Source: Desulfurococcales archaeon (lineage in GTDB: Archaea; Thermoproteota; Thermoprotei_A; Sulfolobales; Ignisphaeraceae). From it: a DNA stretch of 64,000 nucleotides. The stretch covers positions 1-64,000 of the forward strand of contig JAPWUB010000002.1 of NCBI GenBank assembly GCA_028275745.1. Reading direction: 5' to 3'. The translations under genes were made by a program, and so were the position numbers. Each line of letters opens with the position of its first letter. Positions within the stretch are counted from its first letter, which is position 1. A model generated the notes under the pieces. The model worked only from the letters and a program-made list of their open reading frames with translations. It was not told the DNA's origin and ran no database searches. Of the stretch, positions 17,709 to 27,656 are shown one piece after another.

Positions 17709-20156
17709 CTACTGTGTTGCACTACAGATCTGCTTATGTACCTCTTCGCTAAGCTTAAGCAAAGCAATTAAAACCACTCTATAAGCTTTATCTCCTTGCT
17801 GAGACAGTGGAGCTCTTTGTGAAATCCCAACAAAAGCTAGGTTATACAATGATTGATTAACTTGTGTTGCTGTTGCATAAAGTCCGTACCTTTCAAATGT
17901 GCCGTCAAAGAGGTTTGTTGATATAACCAGTGTCATTCCTTGCGATGTTAATTCGTAGTCAAGGATCCATGGAACAATCTTTATTTGGTAACCAGGATAA
18001 AGTTTGGAAAGCACATTAATCACAGCGTAGGCGTAAAGACGTGGCATTGTGGCGTTTAGAACTTTTGAAGAGTTCCAGTTTAAGCCAACATTAATTGGAT
18101 AGGTATTGCCGCCTATGTTTATGCTCTTCGTCACTACCCAATCATTTGCGCTGAGATCGTAGTAGTAGCCATAGTAGTTCGGTACCGGAATACTCGCAAT
18201 GGTTGTTGTAGGCAAACTAAGTGGATTTTTGCCTGTACCAAGATATGTTATCGCACTTATAAATTTAGCCATATCGCCAAAGCTGAGACCACCAGGGGCG
18301 GTGAACGCAACATATACGCTTTTTGCCTCATCGTTTACATATACATCGACATGTGCAAATATAAGTATGTAAACCTCGTCCACCATGCATGCCCCAAGCT
18401 TTGGTAGAATGTAAATAGCCTTATTAAATGATGTGGCATTGCCGTTGTAGAAGCTTGTAAAGAACTCTGCTAACAGCTGTATTTTCCTGCTATCAATTGT
18501 TGCACCATCTGCTACTGTTGATCTGTTACCAATTGTTGAGATCCAGTAGCCATAGTCCCACCATGAAATGATTAGCGATCTAGTAGATGTGTTCTCCTTA
18601 ATGAACCTTAGGGTTTCAAGCCACACAGTTGTCGGGTACCAGAACCCTTCAGCTCTAGAAATCATCGTATATGAAGAGAAGTATGCATCTTTTTCAGCAT
18701 AAGCAATATAAGTTGATGCAAACGCTATAGCCATAACGAGTACAATTGTAACTATTTGCAGGAATGAAACCTTGAACCTTACAAATCTACCAAACTTCAC
18801 CATCCTTGGAGAAACAAACGTGAGGAGAGCTCCTAACGTCATACCAACAGTGACTGCTGTAACGATCCTCATATAGTCTACGAAATAGCTTAGATTATAC
18901 GTAGCGTACCAGGCTAACAATATCCATAGCGTAATTGTGGCCAGCAACAAATCTTTACGCCTTATAGCATTATATATTGCTATCGGTATTAGGAATAGTA
19001 CTGCAACAACAATTGTTAGAACCATATGTGGTATTAGTCCGATTTCATGTAGGGGCTGGTATTCTGCAACAGTTTCTGGAAGCCCTGGAACTTTTATACC
19101 TAGTGCAAGTAGCATCTTCCCTGCTAGAGGTACAACCTTTAGTATTGCTTCAAGCACTCCTGGAACTATGTTGGATAAGATGATGAGTATTATCCCTAAT
19201 GCTGTAAGTCCGGCAAGAGACCAGGTATATATCTTTAGCGCCTTCTTTTCTACAAATCTTTTAAGTACATAGAATGCTATTGGAAACAGTAACGCAATGT
19301 AGAACGCTAATGGAATTATTACCCTGCTCCCCCTGTAAACAGGCATCAATAGTATTACAGTGGAGGCAATTAAAGCCTCAATAAAGAAACCTATTATACC
19401 CTTTCTCAACTCTCCTTCAGGCTTTGCATAACTAAATAGAGGCCAAATAACAAGTGATAGGTAGATGGGTGTAAATGAAAGTGCTGCTCCAGTCCAAACA
19501 CTTGCAGCATAAGCTGTCGCTATTCCTGCTAGAACAAAATCTGTGTATCTATTGTACTTTAACGCCCTTATATGGAGCCAGATAACAAGAGGCGCTGTAA
19601 ATAATCCAAAGGTATACTTTACAGTGAAACCAGCAACTTCTCTGCTAACAAACATTAGTGCATAGATAAGCGCTGAAACTATGGAAGCCACCTTACTGTT
19701 TGTTACTTCATTTACTAGTAATGCTATGAAAATCGTTGCTAGTGCTCCAAATATTGGGGGGAGCAATGCCATTAAATCATAGAGAGATACACCAAATGGT
19801 TTGAATGCCTCGTAAAGCAGATATATTGTTATGATGTGCCCTTGCAATTCTGTTGCAAAGATGTTTCTACACGATGGAAACCAGAAGATGCATGTAGCTG
19901 GATTATTATTAGTCAATGTTGGTAAAGATAGAAGACCGTGCTTATCTAAGTAACTAACAACCCAATAGTTAAAGAATGTGTCTAGCTCGTCAAGCTTAGC
20001 TTCAGGATATACAGATGCAATGCCTGAACCAACAACATTTAAGTATTGTTGCACCCTAAGCCAAAACGCTAGAACCGCCACCAACACAATTATAACAGCT
20101 GAGATTATCCTTGAATGCTTGCTCCAAAAATTCATTAGAGAGTACATCCACGCCAT
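17709..20156 (-). CDS. aglB: Oligosaccharyltransferase AglB/STT3
   Basis: 815 aa multi-TM; WWDYGYWI catalytic motif; ISRAEGFWYPTTVWLETLRFIKENT. Confidence 0.95.
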   Translation of the reverse strand: MAWMYSLMNFWSKHSRIISAVIIVLVAVLAFWLRVQQYLNVVGSGIASVYPEAKLDELDTFFNYWVVSYLDKHGLLSLPTLTNNNPATCIFWFPSCRNIFATELQGHIITIYLLYEAFKPFGVSLYDLMALLPPIFGALATIFIALLVNEVTNSKVASIVSALIYALMFVSREVAGFTVKYTFGLFTAPLVIWLHIRALKYNRYTDFVLAGIATAYAASVWTGAALSFTPIYLSLVIWPLFSYAKPEGELRKGIIGFFIEALIASTVILLMPVYRGSRVIIPLAFYIALLFPIAFYVLKRFVEKKALKIYTWSLAGLTALGIILIILSNIVPGVLEAILKVVPLAGKMLLALGIKVPGLPETVAEYQPLHEIGLIPHMVLTIVVAVLFLIPIAIYNAIRRKDLLLATITLWILLAWYATYNLSYFVDYMRIVTAVTVGMTLGALLTFVSPRMVKFGRFVRFKVSFLQIVTIVLVMAIAFASTYIAYAEKDAYFSSYTMISRAEGFWYPTTVWLETLRFIKENTSTRSLIISWWDYGYWISTIGNRSTVADGATIDSRKIQLLAEFFTSFYNGNATSFNKAIYILPKLGACMVDEVYILIFAHVDVYVNDEAKSVYVAFTAPGGLSFGDMAKFISAITYLGTGKNPLSLPTTTIASIPVPNYYGYYYDLSANDWVVTKSINIGGNTYPINVGLNWNSSKVLNATMPRLYAYAVINVLSKLYPGYQIKIVPWILDYELTSQGMTLVISTNLFDGTFERYGLYATATQVNQSLYNLAFVGISQRAPLSQQGDKAYRVVLIALLKLSEEVHKQICSATQ

Positions 20157-20254
20157 TTTCTAACCCTTTACATATATCTCTAAAGGCTTCAAAACTAAAG
20201 CAATATTAGCTACCACGAATTGAAATAAAAGCTTTAATTGAGTTACAGCATCTC

Positions 20255-20818
20255 ATGCTTACTTGGAAGCGAGTCATGAATGACCAGATACCTATAGAGA
20301 CCTATCAGCTGGGAACAACCAAGTGCCCCGTATGTGGATTCAATATTAGCGTTTATCTTCATGTATATAGAGCCCCATATGGAGAGAGAGTAGCTTTTAT
20401 TACTTCGAAATGCGATAACTGTGGATTCAAGTATAGCACCGTACTAACATTAACTACAGATTTGAGGTATAATTGCCTAAGGCTTATTGTTGAAAAACCT
20501 GAGGACTTAAACACCATACTTTATATAGGTGAAGATGCTGAAGTGCATATTCCAGCCCTTAACATAAAATTATCATCAGAACAGCTTGCCATAGGCAGTA
20601 TTGTCACGGTTGATGCTATACTCTTTTATATAATTGAACATGTAAAGAACATTTGTACAGAGGGAACTACAGACACAAAGAATTGTGATTACGTCGAAGA
20701 GCTTGAAAGCATCCTACAAAAAGGTGAGGTTAAACACAGACTTGAAATTATTGTGAAAAGCGAGAATGGAGTGGGAATCATAAGGAGCTATAGGGAAAAA
20801 AACTATGAAGTTTGTTGA
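20255..20818 (+). CDS. ZPR1-type zinc finger protein
   Basis: CPVCGFNISVYLHVYRAPYGERVAFITSKCDNCGFKYSTV. Confidence 0.82.
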   Translation: MLTWKRVMNDQIPIETYQLGTTKCPVCGFNISVYLHVYRAPYGERVAFITSKCDNCGFKYSTVLTLTTDLRYNCLRLIVEKPEDLNTILYIGEDAEVHIPALNIKLSSEQLAIGSIVTVDAILFYIIEHVKNICTEGTTDTKNCDYVEELESILQKGEVKHRLEIIVKSENGVGIIRSYREKNYEVC

Positions 20819-20833
20819 AATCTTTCCAGTTTC

Positions 20834-21388
20834 TTAGCCCTTTTCAATCTTTATAATTTTACCTTTCTTGCTCTCTTTCTTCTTCGGTAATGTAATCTCA
20901 AGAACACCATTCTTGTACACAGCCTTAGCAGCATCTACATCAACTTCCGCTGGTAATTCTATTTCCTTTCTATACTTCCTATTGTGATTAGAGCCCTCAA
21001 CAACTATATGTCTTTCATCTACAGCTTCAACCTTTATCTTATTTTCATCAACACCCGGCATCTCCAAAACAACCCTTACCTTATCCTCATCTTCATATAT
21101 ATCCATAAGAGGCTCTAACGCATCGCTTACAACAATTCTTGGTCTTCCTTTGCCACTACGCTTAACATTACCGAATTCATATATTTTGGGTACTCCGTCA
21201 GGACCTATTTCAATTCTAAAACCATATACAATAGGTTTTCCAACTATTTCAACTCTTTCTTCGGGACCCAAACCCCAGCTAAACATATGTTCAAACTCTT
21301 GTAGCTCCTCTTCAAGTTCCTCAAATAGTTCATCAAATAAATCAAATATGCTTCTTCTCTTTCTCCTCTCTCTTCTCTCTTCAGACAT
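20834..21388 (-). CDS. Hsp20 / small heat shock protein
   Basis: Alpha-crystallin domain DEDKVRVVLEMPGVDENKIKVEA...IELPAEVDVDAAKAVYKNGVLEITLPKK. Confidence 0.95.
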   Translation of the reverse strand: MSEERRERRKRRSIFDLFDELFEELEEELQEFEHMFSWGLGPEERVEIVGKPIVYGFRIEIGPDGVPKIYEFGNVKRSGKGRPRIVVSDALEPLMDIYEDEDKVRVVLEMPGVDENKIKVEAVDERHIVVEGSNHNRKYRKEIELPAEVDVDAAKAVYKNGVLEITLPKKKESKKGKIIKIEKG

Positions 21389-21478
21389 GCTCTACCACTT
21401 CCTTCCAATTACTCGCATTCTTTATACATTTAGTTAATTTATAAACTTTAAGCGTTAATAATTCATTGCATACTACCT

Positions 21479-21751
21479 TTATTCGTCAGTCCATGTAATA
21501 ATCACAGCGTAACAGACATCTCTTTTACAATTACTGTTCTTAATTAAGTCAAGTAAATCAACATCAAGTTGAGCCAATGTTTTAAGGAAGTCCTCAGATA
21601 ATGGTACAGCCTTCACCTTACCTGACACATTAGTCTCTGCAATCATGCTTACAATCTTCTTTGCCTCCTGTTCGCTGTAAATACCTAAACAAGCCTTCAT
21701 ATATTCCTTCACAACTGTACCTAGAGGACTTTTTCGATATACGAACCACAT
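21479..21751 (-). CDS. Hypothetical protein (90 aa)
   Basis: Intact ORF with coding-like composition, no family recognised. Confidence 0.55.
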   Translation of the reverse strand: MWFVYRKSPLGTVVKEYMKACLGIYSEQEAKKIVSMIAETNVSGKVKAVPLSEDFLKTLAQLDVDLLDLIKNSNCKRDVCYAVIITWTDE

Positions 21752-21833
21752 TAAAAAGCACCTCCAAGCCTTTTGAGTTAATGTATGTGCCTCACTCCTT
21801 ATTTATTCATTGCTATAGGTACAAGTAAAACTA

Positions 21834-22223
21834 GTGAGTTATGCATTGCTGAAAGGGGCTAACTGCATGTTAGAAAAACCTATTGAGATAACAGTACTGA
21901 TTGGGTTAGATACAGAGAGTGCTACAGCACTTAGTAATGTTATGAAGGCGTGTGAGGTGCTGATGAAAAACTATAAAATTAAGGCATTTGTAAATCCAGT
22001 TAATCTTTGGCTAGATCCTGTTAAAGCATCAATAAGGAATTTACCAGTAATAATAATAGATAATAAGAAGATACTCTCTGGGTATGCCCCCACAATAAAT
22101 GAACTTGTAAATGCTGTACTTGAGTCCGTAAAGATGAGGAAACGCAGTAATAATGAGCAGCGCTTATATGGCTATACCCCTGAGGAAAACTCCCTCCTAA
22201 ATGTTGCTGTTGTTGATTGGTAG
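21834..22223 (+). CDS. Thioredoxin-fold-like protein lacking CXXC
   Basis: ITVLIGLDTESATALSNVMKACEVL...LPVIIIDNKKILSGYAPTINELVNAVLES pattern. Confidence 0.5.
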   Translation: MSYALLKGANCMLEKPIEITVLIGLDTESATALSNVMKACEVLMKNYKIKAFVNPVNLWLDPVKASIRNLPVIIIDNKKILSGYAPTINELVNAVLESVKMRKRSNNEQRLYGYTPEENSLLNVAVVDW

Positions 22224-22372
22224 AAACAAACTTAGCTACCCTCATAATTTCAAATCCAATGAGCCTGTCTAAAACGTTTATAGTTTGCTTAAAGTATAGT
22301 ATGCACTTCTGGCTTGAGCAGAATTGCAGTTGACGAGATTTCATCCTTTAGCATAGAGTTTTAGGTGACGAG

Positions 22373-23440
22373 ATGAAGGTGAAAGGTGTAATAATAGGTA
22401 GTGGATTATCAGGACTGAAATCCTATGCTCTTCTTTCTAAACAATTAGATAGTCCTCCGCTAATTATAGACTTTACGTTTGGAGGAAGCTTAGTGATGCC
22501 CGTCGACATTACAAAATTGAGTCGTGTTGTTCCAAAGGTACCAATATTCATTAGTACTGAACTTGTCTCTTTCTTTCCACACTGTAGCATTAAATGCCTT
22601 CCACTAGAGGTCATAGTACTTAAAGAAGGAGATTTGATAGATAAAGTCAAGGGTTATACAACAATTAATGTGCAAAGGCTTTGGATTTACGAAATCTTAA
22701 AAAAGAATGAAGTATGCTTCCTTATCGAGCCTAATGATTGCATATTCAAATCCCTAAACATTGCTAGTGTCACATCTCTAAATAGAGTGCGGGACAACAT
22801 AAGGAAAATCGATGCGGAACGAAAAAATATAGTTACTTCACAAGGTCTTATAATTGAATACGATTTTATTGTTTATACATGGCCTATTCATAGCCTAAGG
22901 AATATCCTAACCAATATTAGTGACATTTCTGTAAACAAAATGCTTACAACAGTCGATTCAGCTCTTAACTATGTCTCAATATATTCACAGCTATACTTGA
23001 TTAACGAAAAGATTAGTGAACAAAAAGTCAGTGTTTTTGTTCATGGCACAAAAACGTATAGAATGCATACCGCTGTAAAAGTTCCTATAAGTGATAACCT
23101 CTACACCATTTATGTGTTAACAAGCTATTCGAAAAACTATCCTTTGCATGCAGGTATAGGCGAGAAACTATATTCTGAAGCAAAGAGGCTTAGATTAATA
23201 AATCCTGCGACCATAATTGACTATGCCGATGTTAACATAACATACGGATTTCTTGGCGCTGAAAATCTTGATATTGTTGATGAGCTTAGACGTGGGCTAG
23301 GCAATTACAATATACATCTTTTTGGTCGTATTGCTGAGTGGAGAGAATATGATGTGGCAACATTACTTTTAAAGGCGGTTCCAACAATTCCAGAGCTGAG
23401 GTGGGTAATTTTTGAAGATGGAGACCATCAAGAAATGTGA
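22373..23440 (+). CDS. FAD/NAD(P)-binding oxidoreductase-like protein
   Basis: N-terminal dinucleotide-binding VIIGSGLSGLKSYALL; C-terminal IHLFGRIAEWREYDVATLL. Confidence 0.65.
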   Translation: MKVKGVIIGSGLSGLKSYALLSKQLDSPPLIIDFTFGGSLVMPVDITKLSRVVPKVPIFISTELVSFFPHCSIKCLPLEVIVLKEGDLIDKVKGYTTINVQRLWIYEILKKNEVCFLIEPNDCIFKSLNIASVTSLNRVRDNIRKIDAERKNIVTSQGLIIEYDFIVYTWPIHSLRNILTNISDISVNKMLTTVDSALNYVSIYSQLYLINEKISEQKVSVFVHGTKTYRMHTAVKVPISDNLYTIYVLTSYSKNYPLHAGIGEKLYSEAKRLRLINPATIIDYADVNITYGFLGAENLDIVDELRRGLGNYNIHLFGRIAEWREYDVATLLLKAVPTIPELRWVIFEDGDHQEM

Positions 23441-23567
23441 TGAAATCTGTGATAGCATAGTCGTTTGCGATAATTGTGAAGATGAGACATGTGAGGAGAT
23501 CTGCGAAGAAGTCCAAAGCCAGTGCTTATCTATTTGTACTGAATACCTTGAGAAGTCAAATAGCTAG
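23418..23567 (+). CDS. 49-aa Cys-rich miniprotein (METIKKCDEICDSIVVCDNCEDETCEEICEEVQSQCLSICTEYLEKSNS)
   Basis: ATG 23418 to TAG 23565-23567; 8 Cys with three CX3C and one CX2C; overlaps the 3' end of the FAD-like gene by 23 nt; below the ORF-track cutoff. Confidence 0.65.
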   Translation: METIKKCDEICDSIVVCDNCEDETCEEICEEVQSQCLSICTEYLEKSNS

Positions 23568-24207
23568 ACTCTGCCGAGATGTTGTCCACAATCATTTCTG
23601 AATGCTCTATTCTTTCAGCAATAAGCTGTGCCAATTGAATCAACTCTTTAACAACATTAATTTCCACAAACAGCGAATCCTCATATTCTTCCGCTCGCTT
23701 AAGTATCTTCACAAACTTTGGCAAAACATTGAAAGAGAATTGCTCAAAAAGTTTGATGTCTGTTTTAGATAATTTGTCCTTCACACTCATATTCTTTAAC
23801 TTTGATAACCAATATTTAGGTCTTAGGCTACGTAACTGAACCTTTAGTAAGATAACGTCAGGGTCGTCAACGTCCTCACCTGTTGATGCTATATCGTTAA
23901 TAACTGCTTCGAGCTGTGCTATATCGTACTTAAATCTATACCATCGTTGTGTGCTACTCTTATATGAGGTCTCCAGAAGGTTATACTCTCGCTCAAGAGC
24001 TCTCAATAATAGTGATGGATTGTACTGAAACCCCGTAGAGAGAAGCCTCTCAACAAGCGTTTTATAGTCAAAGTCTCCTAATGTGGTCTGCCCCCGCAGT
24101 CTATTTTCTTTAGCTATAGCTATAGCTGCCTTTATTACGAGCAGAAACTTCTGCCCATATCTCTGATATGCATCAAGAACAACGCTACGCAATGCTGCTA
24201 CTTCCAT
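23530..24207 (-). CDS. Conserved hypothetical helical protein (225 aa)
   Basis: Intact ORF, helical/coiled-coil composition. Confidence 0.65.
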   Translation of the reverse strand: MEVAALRSVVLDAYQRYGQKFLLVIKAAIAIAKENRLRGQTTLGDFDYKTLVERLLSTGFQYNPSLLLRALEREYNLLETSYKSSTQRWYRFKYDIAQLEAVINDIASTGEDVDDPDVILLKVQLRSLRPKYWLSKLKNMSVKDKLSKTDIKLFEQFSFNVLPKFVKILKRAEEYEDSLFVEINVVKELIQLAQLIAERIEHSEMIVDNISAESSYLTSQGIQYK

Positions 24208-24326
24208 ATCAGTACCTATAGAAGTTAGTGTAGCTACACAAATATGTGAACTCTGTGCAACACTTTACAATATCAGAACATGACTTCATGTATTTTTCTA
24301 GTAATACCTATGATATCATGATACTC

Positions 24327-24386
24327 AAGTTCAGACGGGTAAGTTTATATCATCTTTGCTCAATTCGGGAGTAATTCATCATCCTA
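24327..24386 (-). ncRNA. Candidate C/D-box sRNA (2'-O-methylation guide)
   Basis: Minus strand: ATGATGA (C) - 12 nt ATTACTCCCGAA - TTGA (D') - 6 nt - ATGATAT (C') - 12 nt AAACTTACCCGT - CTGA (D). Intergenic. Confidence 0.68.
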
Positions 24387-24457
24387 GTTTTCCAAATCTG
24401 AGCACAGCTCTTATGTAGATTAATAAATCTACACTGACCTATTACTACATATGGGAA

Positions 24458-24721
24458 ATGATCGTGCCTACAGTAAAAATTGTTATGGATGTTGTAAAGC
24501 CATTAAAGGAACCGAATATATTTACGCTTGCCTATAATCTGCTTGAAATAAATGGCGTGAAAAGCGTGAACATAAAGGTTCAAGATGTTGGCGCTGATGC
24601 TATTGCATTACTCATAGAGATTGTAGGCTCCAATATAGAATTCGAAAAGGTTAAGCTAGTTCTTGAAGAGGTTGGCGCCACAGTTAATAGTATAAACGAG
24701 GTCTTGCTAAGCAAAGACTAG
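24458..24721 (+). CDS. DUF211 protein
   Basis: VKIVMDVVKPLKEPNIFTLAYNLLEINGVKSVNIKVQDVGADAIALLIEIVG. Confidence 0.9.
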   Translation: MIVPTVKIVMDVVKPLKEPNIFTLAYNLLEINGVKSVNIKVQDVGADAIALLIEIVGSNIEFEKVKLVLEEVGATVNSINEVLLSKD

Positions 24722-24723
24722 TA

Positions 24724-25707
24724 TTGGGAGGCTACGCATTGACTAAATGCGATAGATGTAAAGTTCGAGAGGCAATAGTATTCCAGCATCATACTGGGTT
24801 GAGGCTATGTAAAGAATGTTTTATGGATGATCTAAGACAGAGGGTGTTACAGCAAGTTAGGAAGTATCGTATGATCTTACCTGGAGATCGAGTGCTTGTA
24901 GGTGTTTCAGGGGGTAAAGATAGTTACGTGCTTTTGAAGATTTTGTCCGAGATTCACGATAGTTCAAAGATTATTGGTGTCATGATAGAGGAAGGCATTA
25001 GAGGCTATAACAGGTCAGAGGTATTCAACTATATGAAGCGCATATGCAATGCATTGAATATTGACTGTATACTTACTAGCATAAAGGAGGAGCTAGGATA
25101 CAGCGTAGATGATTTCATGGAGCTTCAACTGAAAAAATTTGGAAGGATAGAAATTAGTGCTTGCACTTACTGTGGTATTGCAAGACGAAGAATACTGAAC
25201 ATCTATGCCAGGAGATATGGTGCAGATAAAGTTGCAACAGGTCATAACCTAGATGATGAGGTGCAGACCTATATTATAAACATACTTAGAGGGGATATAA
25301 TGCGGCTCCTTCAGCTACACCCGCTAAGTAATGTCCATAGCAAGCTGCTGGTAAAACGCATCAAGCCATTGAGAGCAGTGTATGAGTATGAAACAGCCTT
25401 TGCTGCTTATTTAGATAACTTTAGGTTTCAGGAAAGTGAGTGCCCATATATAGTGCAAAGACCTACACTGAGAGCACGCCTTCGTGAAGTACTAAATGAA
25501 TTAGAGAGAGTTAAACCAGGTACTCAGCTAAGGTTTCTTCAAGAAATAGACATGCTGTTGGAACCATTTGTGGAGACACAAAATAGAAATAACTTAACGT
25601 TACCACTATGCACTAGATGTGGTGAGCCAACAGCTCCGGGAAGGAAACTGTGCAAATTCTGTGAGCTAATAGATACTGTTATAGGTATGACAAATATAGA
25701 GGCTTAA
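24724..25707 (+). CDS. tRNA 2-thiolation enzyme, Ncs6/TtuA family
   Basis: CDRCKVREAIVFQ, VLVGVSGGKDSYVLLKIL PP-loop, C-x2-C central pair (CTYC), C-terminal CTRCGEPT...CKFCE; TTG start. Confidence 0.92.
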   Translation: MGGYALTKCDRCKVREAIVFQHHTGLRLCKECFMDDLRQRVLQQVRKYRMILPGDRVLVGVSGGKDSYVLLKILSEIHDSSKIIGVMIEEGIRGYNRSEVFNYMKRICNALNIDCILTSIKEELGYSVDDFMELQLKKFGRIEISACTYCGIARRRILNIYARRYGADKVATGHNLDDEVQTYIINILRGDIMRLLQLHPLSNVHSKLLVKRIKPLRAVYEYETAFAAYLDNFRFQESECPYIVQRPTLRARLREVLNELERVKPGTQLRFLQEIDMLLEPFVETQNRNNLTLPLCTRCGEPTAPGRKLCKFCELIDTVIGMTNIEA

Positions 25708-25760
25708 CGTAAAGTATTAATAAGGGGTTGCAGAATAAGTAAATAACTAGTGTTGATAGT

Positions 25761-26768
25761 ATGAAGATAAGAGTAAGTGAGGAGTACAACGAAGCCATAA
25801 ATGCAATAAACAATTTACTTGAGGATCGTACTTTACACGAACAAGAAACAACAATATCGTCTAGATTAGATCTAGGAAATTACCGATTGCTTAAAGGCTA
25901 TCTCGTTATTGGTGTAACAAGCAACGAAAGAATTGAGAACGTAACTAAATGGAAGATAACTCTTAATGAAGTAACATTAACCAGAGAATTTAAGCCGCAT
26001 GTGGAGGCCAGAATAAATGAAAGAATTCACCAAAGCTTATTTGTATATGATGTGACAAAAATTCTAAGCTCAATGCAGCAAGAGGCTATTCTCAAAATTA
26101 AATATGAGGGAAAGAGACCAATAACTGTGAACAGTGCCACACTAATATCATTTCACCACTACCTCGAAGCATCTTCAAAAAGTGATTGCATATTTGAAAT
26201 TGCAAGCTTGAATAGCTACATGATCAATCTAACATCATGCAACAACCATGCAGAAAGATTCAATGAAAGGGTGCTGTACCTGGGTATTGTAACGGATCAA
26301 AAAGATGATATACAAATCATGAACGAACAAAATGAGACATTGTACACGCAACGCCTTGTAAATGGATTTAACTTAATAGAGCTAAACCTTCAAGACATAA
26401 ATGCGAATGAACTAATCATAAAAAGCGTCGCTGCAACAACAAGACTTATCTTCCACTGCATCACATGCACATCAATTAACTATCCAAGAATTGAGGTAAA
26501 GGACTTGTCCATACTAAAAGATGTTAACGCAATTGAACTTAAATTATTAAATGGAGGTGCAGATGCTGATAACTGTGAGGTAATTCTATTGAAAGCAGGT
26601 AATCTTGTACAGAGATTTGATATAGGGGTATTCAAATCTGGTGAAGAAAAATTTATCAGAATCCCCCTAACTCAAGGCATTGGAAAAACGTCAGGTAAAC
26701 TAATATTGCGCATAATTTGGCAAAAAGCATTAAGATTGTTTTCACGTGAATATGTAATCGATATTTAA
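25761..26768 (+). CDS. Hypothetical protein (335 aa), probable beta-rich
   Basis: Intact ORF with coding-like composition; no family recognised. Confidence 0.65.
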   Translation: MKIRVSEEYNEAINAINNLLEDRTLHEQETTISSRLDLGNYRLLKGYLVIGVTSNERIENVTKWKITLNEVTLTREFKPHVEARINERIHQSLFVYDVTKILSSMQQEAILKIKYEGKRPITVNSATLISFHHYLEASSKSDCIFEIASLNSYMINLTSCNNHAERFNERVLYLGIVTDQKDDIQIMNEQNETLYTQRLVNGFNLIELNLQDINANELIIKSVAATTRLIFHCITCTSINYPRIEVKDLSILKDVNAIELKLLNGGADADNCEVILLKAGNLVQRFDIGVFKSGEEKFIRIPLTQGIGKTSGKLILRIIWQKALRLFSREYVIDI

Positions 26769-26796
26769 GTAATATTGACTATATTGAAGCCAACCT

Positions 26797-27102
26797 TTAA
26801 GCTCTTGTAACAGCTATTTTTGCAGGTTTTGTTTTTTTAGCTTCAATAAGTTCCTTCACCATTTCGATAAACTTTTTAAGGCTTTCAACATTTTCGTTGT
26901 GAACGCTCCTTCTACGAGGATCTATAGGTATGTTAAGATATTTAGCAAGCTTAAGATTTAGTCCTGCTGCTTTAATCTCGCCAATGCTATACCCTCTTCC
27001 AACTCTAAATCCTCTCTCTATACCTTTATACCTTACTGGTACAGGTCTTTTTACCTTTGGTTGTGGAACTTCTATAACTATGCAACACCTTTCGCTGCTC
27101 AT
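26797..27102 (-). CDS. rpl13e: 50S ribosomal protein L13e
   Basis: RYKGIERGFRVGRGYSIGEIKAAGLNLKLAKYLNIPIDPRRRSVHNENVESL. Confidence 0.92.
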   Translation of the reverse strand: MSSERCCIVIEVPQPKVKRPVPVRYKGIERGFRVGRGYSIGEIKAAGLNLKLAKYLNIPIDPRRRSVHNENVESLKKFIEMVKELIEAKKTKPAKIAVTRA

Positions 27103-27165
27103 CTTATATCACATATAAGTGCCGCACTTATCCAAACTATAGGAGCATGTAAAAAGCTGGCTAAT

Positions 27166-27636
27166 TTAAGTTTGAATGAACTTATCAAGACCTAGATTTA
27201 TTTTCTTTGAAAGATATGAGAATAGCTCCTCTGCATTCTCTATCACTTCTTTCTCTAATTTGACTTTTTCAGGTAATGCATCTTGACTAGGCAAAATTTT
27301 ACTGACTTCAAGAACTTTCCACGATTTTAAACTATCTATCTTTATTGCAATTAACGCTTCACCACCAGCTCTTCTAGCAAATTCAAGTACTTTTTGAAGC
27401 TGCCTGGAATCTATGTAGATGGATTTTAGCTCCTTCCTCTTCTTAACCTCAAAAACAAACACTTTACAGTTTTTTATTGCCACAATATCAGGGTATATGG
27501 CGTGTCTTATTTTTGCACCACTTGCTGGTCCCCTAATAACTGCAAAACCCATCTTCCACAACTTTTTGACCAACTCTCTCTCTGCTTCTGTACCTTTACG
27601 TTTTATGGAATTACTGTTCTTCTTCACGTGACGCAA
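27166..27636 (-). CDS. hjc: Holliday junction resolvase Hjc
   Basis: KRKGTEAERELVKKLWKMGFAVIRGPASGAKIRHAIYPDIVAIKNCKVFVFEVKKRK. Confidence 0.92.
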   Translation of the reverse strand: MRHVKKNSNSIKRKGTEAERELVKKLWKMGFAVIRGPASGAKIRHAIYPDIVAIKNCKVFVFEVKKRKELKSIYIDSRQLQKVLEFARRAGGEALIAIKIDSLKSWKVLEVSKILPSQDALPEKVKLEKEVIENAEELFSYLSKKINLGLDKFIQT

Positions 27637-27656
27637 CCACCATTAACGAGCCTCCA

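Noticed and set aside
22021-22344. 107-aa minus ORF opposite the Trx-like gene
   Set aside because: His/Gln/Tyr-rich composition typical of a non-coding frame; opposite a plausible coding gene.
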